Positions 58,965 through 64,000 of a stretch of DNA of 64,000 bases are shown one piece after another. The DNA comes from Halorussus salilacus. Lineage in GTDB: Archaea > Halobacteriota > Halobacteria > Halobacteriales > Haladaptataceae. The position numbers and the translations under genes are program-made. The DNA is taken from assembly GCF_024138125.1 (NCBI RefSeq), contig NZ_CP099993.1, forward strand, positions 1,984,001 through 2,048,000, given 5' to 3'. Every line of letters begins with the position of its first letter. Position 1 is the stretch's first letter. The notes under the pieces were generated by a model. It was not told the origin of the DNA. It did not search any database and saw only the letters and a list, made by a program, of their open reading frames with translations.

Positions 58965-60908
58965 ATGAAAAACTGTGCAATCTGCGGCAAACCTACGAAG
59001 AGCCATGTGGAACATGAAACGGCAATTTGCCACTCCTGTTATCAGGAACATCCTGCAAAAGCGCGAAGTATGCTAGCTCAAGCAAAAGGTGAAGAGGAAG
59101 AAAATGAGGATATACTTGATTCAGTTCCTACAATGGAAACGGATAATGCATTCTATGCAGATATCTCAGAATATTTTTCTTCGGTAGAACCTACAGACAT
59201 TGACGGACCTAATGTCGAAGAACTAATCGATGAACTGCTAGCTCTACTTTCAGAATCTGATACAAAGAAGTTAGTCGTTTCTCTCATGGAGAACTATGTC
59301 GGGTCTGCAATGATTTCTGATGATCCAGATTTTCAAGGTGATACTGTTGGAATTCCACCTAAAATGATTGAGTATCTATTAGGCCTAATTTCTACGACCG
59401 ATGTATCTTCAAATGGGGAAATAGAATATGAAGAAATACAGGACAAATCGGAAGAGCTCATCTTCGCCTATCTTTTTAGAGACTTTCCTTCCTCACCGAA
59501 AGACCTATCCGAAACAGAAAGAACGAAACAAACATTAAAACATCAACTATTAGGTCGTGAGTTAGCTTCAGGAAGATTCGTCTATGCCGGTCAATATCTT
59601 GAAGCTGCGAAAAGAGCGTATTCACCACACAATCGAATATTCCAACAAGAATTAGGATTCACAATTGACGACGCTATCCGTTTTTCAAGAGAACTTATAA
59701 AGATATTCTCTATGAGAGTGAAAAGTATGATGGAGCAAATGGCAGAGTTTTCAAAAAAGGCAAGAATCGGACATGGCCAATTTCTGTTATTCTTAGAAGA
59801 ACACGGTGAGGACGAAGAAGCCATTTCTAACTATTGGAACTCAGAGCAGTTCAGGGAATCCCAAGAAATAGTCGGTAGATCATATGAAAAGTATCTAGCA
59901 AGAAGGCGAGAATTATGGATTAGTGAGGAAAAGCTGTCAGAACATTTCCAGAGCGAAGAATTTGACTGCTTCTTAAATCGGATGACAACCACAATCGGTG
60001 CTCAGAAAGACTTCCGATATCCATACAAGCATAATCCCATCCATGAAAGTCCAATTTTAGAGACTGACGGTGAATATATCATCCCTCATTTCAAGGCGTT
60101 TTACCGGGCAATAGCAGAAACCTTCTACTACGACTTGCGAAATATTGATGATTACGAATTTGGTAATGAATGGGGAGAGTATGTGGAAGAGTGGGCATAT
60201 GAGAGCATCCAGAGGCTCTTCCCTGAGTCAGAGGTTCTTCTAAATCCTAAATACGAAATTAATGGGGAAGACGGTGAGTCAGATATAGTTGTTTTCCATA
60301 AGAATAAATGCTTAGTAATAGAGTGCAAAACTCAAGGACTAACTCTGCCAACAAGAGCGGGTGATTATGAAGAAACCAGGAAAAACGTCATGAGAGGTAT
60401 CGGTAATGCACGGGATCAAGCAACAAAACTAATCGAGGGTATTAAAAACAATACTGTAACTGAATTCCAAGTCTCTGGGGAGGAAACTAGGATATCACCT
60501 GGAAAATATGATGAATTTGAATCCATGGTGATTCTCAGAGAACAATATGACTGGATTGCGACAACAGAATATAACCGGATTACCGACTTTGAAGACAATA
60601 TACCCTATGTACTAAGTGTATACGATCTTCAAGTAATTTCCGAGTGCTTTAAATCTCCGGATGATTTCTTCCAGTTCGTTTCAAAAAGAGTAAGATTACT
60701 TGAAGGTCAGACACTAGCTAGCCCCGACGAATTAGACTATGTTGGTGCTTACTTGAGTAATGGTCTTGAGGTAGTTCGTTTCGCTGATGATGACGATATC
60801 CGTGTATTCACAGACAGCTTTGCTCACGAAGTCTATCAGATTGTCGGTGACCGGTTCTACCCGGATGAACTGAAAGTAGAACTCAATCCAGATGGAAATG
60901 GTTTATAA
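58965..60908 (+). CDS. AT-rich zinc-finger protein with PD-(D/E)XK nuclease-like end; defence candidate
   Basis: 647 residues from ATG 58965 (MKNCAICGKPTKSHVEHETAICHSCYQEH). The N-terminus has a C-x2-C...C-x2-C zinc knuckle, followed by an acidic linker and a long helical middle (about 60-420). Near 440-475, GESDIVVFHKNKCLVIECKTQG gives the D...E-x-K set of PD-(D/E)XK nucleases. GC is only about 40 percent, against about two thirds next door, with AT-rich codon choice throughout, so it is a recent acquisition. No methylase or helicase partner is adjacent. Function unknown; a solitary restriction-type or abortive-infection nuclease is the best guess. Confidence 0.7.
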   Translation: MKNCAICGKPTKSHVEHETAICHSCYQEHPAKARSMLAQAKGEEEENEDILDSVPTMETDNAFYADISEYFSSVEPTDIDGPNVEELIDELLALLSESDTKKLVVSLMENYVGSAMISDDPDFQGDTVGIPPKMIEYLLGLISTTDVSSNGEIEYEEIQDKSEELIFAYLFRDFPSSPKDLSETERTKQTLKHQLLGRELASGRFVYAGQYLEAAKRAYSPHNRIFQQELGFTIDDAIRFSRELIKIFSMRVKSMMEQMAEFSKKARIGHGQFLLFLEEHGEDEEAISNYWNSEQFRESQEIVGRSYEKYLARRRELWISEEKLSEHFQSEEFDCFLNRMTTTIGAQKDFRYPYKHNPIHESPILETDGEYIIPHFKAFYRAIAETFYYDLRNIDDYEFGNEWGEYVEEWAYESIQRLFPESEVLLNPKYEINGEDGESDIVVFHKNKCLVIECKTQGLTLPTRAGDYEETRKNVMRGIGNARDQATKLIEGIKNNTVTEFQVSGEETRISPGKYDEFESMVILREQYDWIATTEYNRITDFEDNIPYVLSVYDLQVISECFKSPDDFFQFVSKRVRLLEGQTLASPDELDYVGAYLSNGLEVVRFADDDDIRVFTDSFAHEVYQIVGDRFYPDELKVELNPDGNGL

Positions 60909-60998
60909 AGAACTCTCTGTCCGCCCTCGGACCAGAACAGTAGGTTTATCAGTCGTTCGGGGCGAAACTCCCAACAGGATTACTCTCAGGAGGTAACC

Positions 60999-62231
60999 TT
61001 GACAGGAAATCATACCCAACCGGAGGTGAACATCGGACTGGTCGGCCACGTCGACCACGGGAAGACGACGCTGGTGCAGGCGCTCAGCGGCGAGTGGACC
61101 GACCAGCACTCCGAGGAGATGAAGCGTGGCATCTCCATCCGGCTCGGGTACGCAGACGCCACGTTCCGGCAGTGCCCGGGCATGGACGCGCCGGAGTGTT
61201 ACACGGTCGAGGAGACGTGTCCGGACGGCAGCGAGAGCGAGCCGCTCCGGACCGTCTCGTTCGTGGACGCGCCCGGTCACGAGACGCTGATGGCGACGAT
61301 GCTGTCGGGTGCGGCCATCATGGACGGCGCGGTGCTCGTGGTGAGCGCCAGCGAGCCCGTCCCGCAGGCCCAGACCGAAGAGCACCTGATGGCGCTCGAC
61401 ATCATCGGCATCGACAACATCGTCATCGCCCAGAACAAGGTCGACCTCGTCGACCGCGAGCAGGCCGAGGACAACTACCGCCAGATACAGGAGTTCGTCG
61501 AGGGCACCGTCGCCGAGGACGCGCCGGTCGTCCCCATCTCGGCCCAGCAGGAGGTCAACATCGACCTCCTCATCGACGCCATCGAGCGCGAGATTCCGAC
61601 CCCCGACCGCGACCCCGACGCCGACGCGCGGATGTACGTCGCGCGGAGCTTCGACATCAACCGTCCCGGAACGACGTGGGACGGGCTGGTCGGCGGCGTC
61701 CTCGGCGGCAGTCTGGTCGAGGGGAAGCTGACCGCGGGCGAGGACATCGAACTCCGTCCCGGCCGCGAGGTCGAAGAGGGCGGCGAGACCAGCTGGGAAC
61801 CCATCCAGACCGACGTGCGCTCGCTTCAGGCGGGCGGCGATCAGGTCGACGAGGTGACCCCGGGCGGCCTGCTCGGGGTCGGTACCGGTCTCGACCCAAG
61901 CCTCACGAAGGGCGACGCGCTCGCGGGACAGGTCGCCGGACCGCCCGGCACGCTGCCGCCGACGTGGCGACAGTTCACGATGGAGGTCGACCTGCTCGAC
62001 CGCCTCGTGGGCGTCGACGACGAGGACGTCGAGGACATCTCGACCGGCGAGCCGCTGATGCTCACCGTCGGCACCGCGACGACCGTCGGCTCCGTCACGA
62101 GCGCCCGCGCGGGCGAGTGCGAGGTCGCGCTCAAGCGTCCGGTCTGCGCGCCCGAAGGTGCGAAGATCGCCATCAACCGCCGCATCGGTGCGCGCTGGCG
62201 GCTCATCGGCGTCGGCACCCTGCGCGAATAG
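60999..62231 (+). CDS. Translation initiation factor aIF2 subunit gamma
   Basis: 410 residues; the GTPase core of aIF2 that carries Met-tRNAi to the 30S subunit. G1 [10 protein letters not shown] near 16-25, the switch with IRLGYAD, G3 DAPGHETLM near 91-99, G4 NKVD near 147-150 and the zinc knuckle [16 protein letters not shown] near 58-75. The start is TTG at 60999, preceded by GGAGGT (60989-60994) with good spacing, a strong ribosome site that decides this unusual codon. It begins the conserved archaeal gene string continuing to rpo7 and spt4. Confidence 0.97.
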   Translation: MTGNHTQPEVNIGLVGHVDHGKTTLVQALSGEWTDQHSEEMKRGISIRLGYADATFRQCPGMDAPECYTVEETCPDGSESEPLRTVSFVDAPGHETLMATMLSGAAIMDGAVLVVSASEPVPQAQTEEHLMALDIIGIDNIVIAQNKVDLVDREQAEDNYRQIQEFVEGTVAEDAPVVPISAQQEVNIDLLIDAIEREIPTPDRDPDADARMYVARSFDINRPGTTWDGLVGGVLGGSLVEGKLTAGEDIELRPGREVEEGGETSWEPIQTDVRSLQAGGDQVDEVTPGGLLGVGTGLDPSLTKGDALAGQVAGPPGTLPPTWRQFTMEVDLLDRLVGVDDEDVEDISTGEPLMLTVGTATTVGSVTSARAGECEVALKRPVCAPEGAKIAINRRIGARWRLIGVGTLRE

Positions 62232-62606
62232 ATGACGGTGGTCGGCATGGACACGAGCGCGCTCATGATGCCGGTCGAGTGCGACGTGCGGATCTTCGAG
62301 GAGGTCGAACGCCTCCTCGGCGATTTCGAGTGCGTCGCTCCCCGCGCGGTCGTCGACGAGCTATCGAAGCTCGCCGACGGCGCGGGGCAGGAAGCCGTGG
62401 CCGCGAGCGTGGGTGCCGACCTCGCAGACCGCTGTCGGACGATGGACCACGAGGAACCGTACGCCGACGACGCGCTGGTCGAACTCGCGCCCGAGTTCGA
62501 CTACGTCGTCACGAACGACGCCCCGCTCAAGCGACGCCTGCTCGACGCGGGCACACCGGTAATTCATATAAGGGGCCGGAACAAACTCGCAATCACTCAA
62601 CCATAG
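62232..62606 (+). CDS. PIN-domain protein of the aIF2-gamma/Rpo7 cluster
   Basis: 124 residues. PIN ligands: GMDTSALM (Asp near 7), AVVDELSKL (Glu near 42), YADDALVELA (Asp near 79) and VTNDAPLKRRLL (Asp near 96). This Fcf1/UTP24-like archaeal family is always found between aIF2-gamma and rpo7 and is thought to work in rRNA processing rather than as a toxin. ATG 62232 directly abuts the TAG of the preceding gene, indicating an operon. Confidence 0.9.
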   Translation: MTVVGMDTSALMMPVECDVRIFEEVERLLGDFECVAPRAVVDELSKLADGAGQEAVAASVGADLADRCRTMDHEEPYADDALVELAPEFDYVVTNDAPLKRRLLDAGTPVIHIRGRNKLAITQP

Positions 62607-62607
62607 C

Positions 62608-63180
62608 ATGTACAAACGGGTCAGACTCAAAGATACGGTCGAGGTACCCCCCGAGCATCTCGCGGAGGTCACGCCGGAACTGGTGCAGCGACTCCTGCAG
62701 GACAAACTCGAAGGGCGGATGGACGAGGACGTGGGGAGCGTCGTCAGCGTCGTCGACGTCCACGACATCGGCGACGGCGCGGTCCTCCCGAACCGCCCCG
62801 GGGTCTACTACGAGGCGGAGTTCGACGCCGTCACGTTCGACCCCCGGATGCAGGAGGTCGTGGACGGCGAAATCGTCGAAGTGGTCAACTTCGGCGCGTT
62901 CGTCGGCATCGGGCCGGTCGACGGCCTGCTCCACGTCTCTCAGATCTCCGACGAGTACCTCGCCTACGACGAGGAGAACCAGCAGCTCGCCTCCCGCGAG
63001 TCGAACCGGACGCTCGGCGTCGGCGACTCGGTCCGGGCGCGCATCGTCACCAAGAGCATCGACGAGCGCAATCCGCGCGAGAGCAAGATCGGACTCACCG
63101 CCAAGCAGGTGGGCCTCGGCAAGCACGGGTGGCTCAAAGAGGACCGCGAGAAGCGCCAAGCGGCAACCGAGAGTGAGTAA
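62608..63180 (+). CDS. rpoE1: RNA polymerase subunit Rpo7 (E')
   Basis: 190 residues. N-terminal RNP-like domain (MYKRVRLKDTVEVPPEHL) and an S1 domain at about 82-165 (GEIVEVVNFGAFVGIGPVDGLLHVSQISDEY). With Rpo4 it forms the stalk of archaeal RNA polymerase. It follows the PIN gene by 1 bp and precedes spt4 by 2 bp, as in most archaea. The C-terminal 20 residues are charged and disordered. Confidence 0.97.
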   Translation: MYKRVRLKDTVEVPPEHLAEVTPELVQRLLQDKLEGRMDEDVGSVVSVVDVHDIGDGAVLPNRPGVYYEAEFDAVTFDPRMQEVVDGEIVEVVNFGAFVGIGPVDGLLHVSQISDEYLAYDEENQQLASRESNRTLGVGDSVRARIVTKSIDERNPRESKIGLTAKQVGLGKHGWLKEDREKRQAATESE

Positions 63181-63182
63181 CC

Positions 63183-63380
63183 ATGGCCGGTGACCGCCTC
63201 GCCTGCCGGGAGTGTCACGCCGTGACCGACCCCGACGAGGATACGTGTCCCATCTGCGGGTCGACCAGCCTCACCGAGGACTGGGCCGGATACGTCATCA
63301 TCACCCATCCCGACGAGAGCGAGATCGCCCGCGAGATGGAAGTGACCAAGCCGGGCAAGTACGCGCTGAAGGTCCGATAG
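63183..63380 (+). CDS. spt4: Transcription elongation factor Spt4 (E'')
   Basis: 65 residues. Zinc ribbon LACRECHAVTD...CPICGSTSLTEDW, then the beta-sheet YVIITHPDESEIAREMEV and KPGKYALKVR. Spt4 binds the NGN domain of Spt5 and makes RNA polymerase processive. The full length and both CxxC pairs are present. Same operon as rpo7. Confidence 0.96.
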   Translation: MAGDRLACRECHAVTDPDEDTCPICGSTSLTEDWAGYVIITHPDESEIAREMEVTKPGKYALKVR

Positions 63381-63387
63381 GGCAACC

Positions 63388-63939
63388 GTGAGCGACGTCC
63401 TCGTCTCGCTCCCGCTCGAACTCCGCGGGGAGCTCAAGCAGCCGCTCGGCCCCGTTCTGACCGACGCCGAGCGACTGCTCTCGGACGTGGACGGACCGCT
63501 CGTCGCGGTCGGCGACGTGGTGACCTACCACCTCGAACGCGCGGGCGTCACGCCCGACGTGGCGGTCGTCGACGGCCTCACCAAGCGCGAGGCGGTCGAC
63601 GACGATGTCGCCGAGGGGGTCGCCCGCGCGGGCGAACGCGCCCGCGAGGTCCGGGTCGAGAACCCCGCGGGGACGCTGACCCGCGAGATGGTCGCCGCGC
63701 TCCGGGACGCGCTCGCCGACCCGGAACCCACGGTCATCGTGGTCGAGGGCGAGGAGGACCTCGTCGCGCTCCCCGCCCTCCTCGCCGCGCCGGTCGGCGC
63801 GAGCGTCGTCTACGGCCAGCCCGACGAGGGGATGGTCCACGCGACGGTGACAGACGACCGGAAGGAAGCGATGCGCGACCTGCTGGGGCGGATGGACGGG
63901 GACCCCGAGGAACTGTTCAAGGTGCTGGAATCCACCTGA
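63388..63939 (+). CDS. GTP-dependent dephospho-CoA kinase
   Basis: 183 residues from GTG 63388 (SDVLVSLPLELRGELKQPLGP). DUF359-type archaeal enzyme that phosphorylates dephospho-CoA with GTP: LVAVGDVVTYHLERAGVTPDVAVVDGLTKRE near 40-70 and TVIVVEGEEDLVALPALLAAPVGASVVYGQPDEG near 122-155 are its signatures. It completes CoA biosynthesis and is the usual archaeal neighbour after spt4. The GTG lies 7 bp after the spt4 stop. Confidence 0.93.
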   Translation: MSDVLVSLPLELRGELKQPLGPVLTDAERLLSDVDGPLVAVGDVVTYHLERAGVTPDVAVVDGLTKREAVDDDVAEGVARAGERAREVRVENPAGTLTREMVAALRDALADPEPTVIVVEGEEDLVALPALLAAPVGASVVYGQPDEGMVHATVTDDRKEAMRDLLGRMDGDPEELFKVLEST

Positions 63940-64000
63940 GGTTTCGCACCGGCTGGACTTTCTGAGTGTAGCGCGCGAAGCGCGCGCAATACGTTCTGTA
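63940..64000. other. End of window: short hairpin after the kinase gene
   Basis: GCGCGC-GAA-GCGCGC near 63971-63986 is a tight GC hairpin downstream of the kinase stop and could end the operon, or lie before the usual ribosomal protein genes that follow outside the window. Confidence 0.3.

Noticed and set aside
1-64000. tRNA or rRNA genes
   Set aside because: Gaps were read on both strands for tRNA-like TTCGANNC arms and cloverleaf arms; none was convincing. A tRNAscan run would be decisive.

Overview
The window is a chromosomal segment of a halophilic archaeon (class Halobacteria). The evidence is high coding GC, very acidic proteins, archaeal-type information genes (TBP, RIO1, aIF1A, aIF2-gamma, Rpo7, Spt4, RfcC, PriL, Hjc), Tat-type secretion signals, PGF-CTERM-like C-termini and TTTAWA-type TATA boxes about 27 nt from several start codons, which implies leaderless mRNAs. 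I cannot fix the genus from sequence alone.

Layout. 1-5000: a minus-strand translation and ribosome-biogenesis block (aIF1A, RIO1, TrpRS, KH-domain protein; then TyrRS). 5.0-11.2 kb: a PemK-like toxin/antitoxin pair, a DUF460 RNase H-like coiled-coil protein, a secreted 5'-nucleotidase-like enzyme and RNase Z. 11.4-17.6 kb: a secreted Thr/Glu-repeat protein, RfcC, an AAA/DUF4143 ATPase with a strange 33-bp repeat upstream, a thioesterase and the tRNA G10 methyltransferase. 17.7-25.5 kb: TBP, a Tat-exported cysteine-rich peptide precursor, a VapBC pair, HisG, and an SAH/MTA deaminase and adenosylhomocysteinase on either side of an acidic secreted protein. 25.6-31.9 kb: a duplicated structured element next to a DUF3800 gene, a hydrolase, Hjc, an AT-rich gene-poor stretch, a SWIM zinc-finger protein, PriL. 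31.9-37.6 kb: small regulators, SerRS, a UPF0175/PIN toxin-antitoxin pair, an MBL enzyme and an oxidoreductase. 37.7-43.6 kb: an acyl-CoA ligase, a halocin C8-like precursor, a GIDE-domain protein, an aldehyde ferredoxin oxidoreductase and a 41-residue zinc microprotein. 43.6-52.4 kb: ThrRS, a DUF2178/XRE pair with a double-palindrome operator, thiolase, Agl23-like protein, an AAA ATPase and a PhnP-like MBL protein. 52.3-60.9 kb: an arylsulfotransferase-like protein, a USP, an HTH/PIN-like pair, DUF5787, a zinc-ribbon regulator and an AT-rich foreign-looking zinc-finger nuclease. 61.0-63.9 kb: the conserved archaeal cluster aIF2-gamma, PIN protein, Rpo7, Spt4, dephospho-CoA kinase.

How it fits together. 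Most of the window is core information processing, including four aminoacyl-tRNA synthetases (Trp, Tyr, Ser, Thr), all on the minus strand. Short accessory islands are set between these genes. They stand out by low GC, toxin-antitoxin pairs, cysteine-rich exported peptides and palindromes. The best candidates for undescribed biology are the two Tat-exported Cys-rich precursors (about 18.5 and 39.9 kb), the duplicated 30-bp core with changing flanking stems (about 25.7 kb), the AT-rich zinc-finger/PD-(D/E)XK gene with a palindromic divergent promoter (about 58.9-60.9 kb), and the 33-bp repeats upstream of the DUF4143 ATPase (about 16.0 kb). A further unexpected feature is a set of perfect intergenic palindromes of 30-40 bp. 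All functional statements come from reading motifs by eye; no database search was run.
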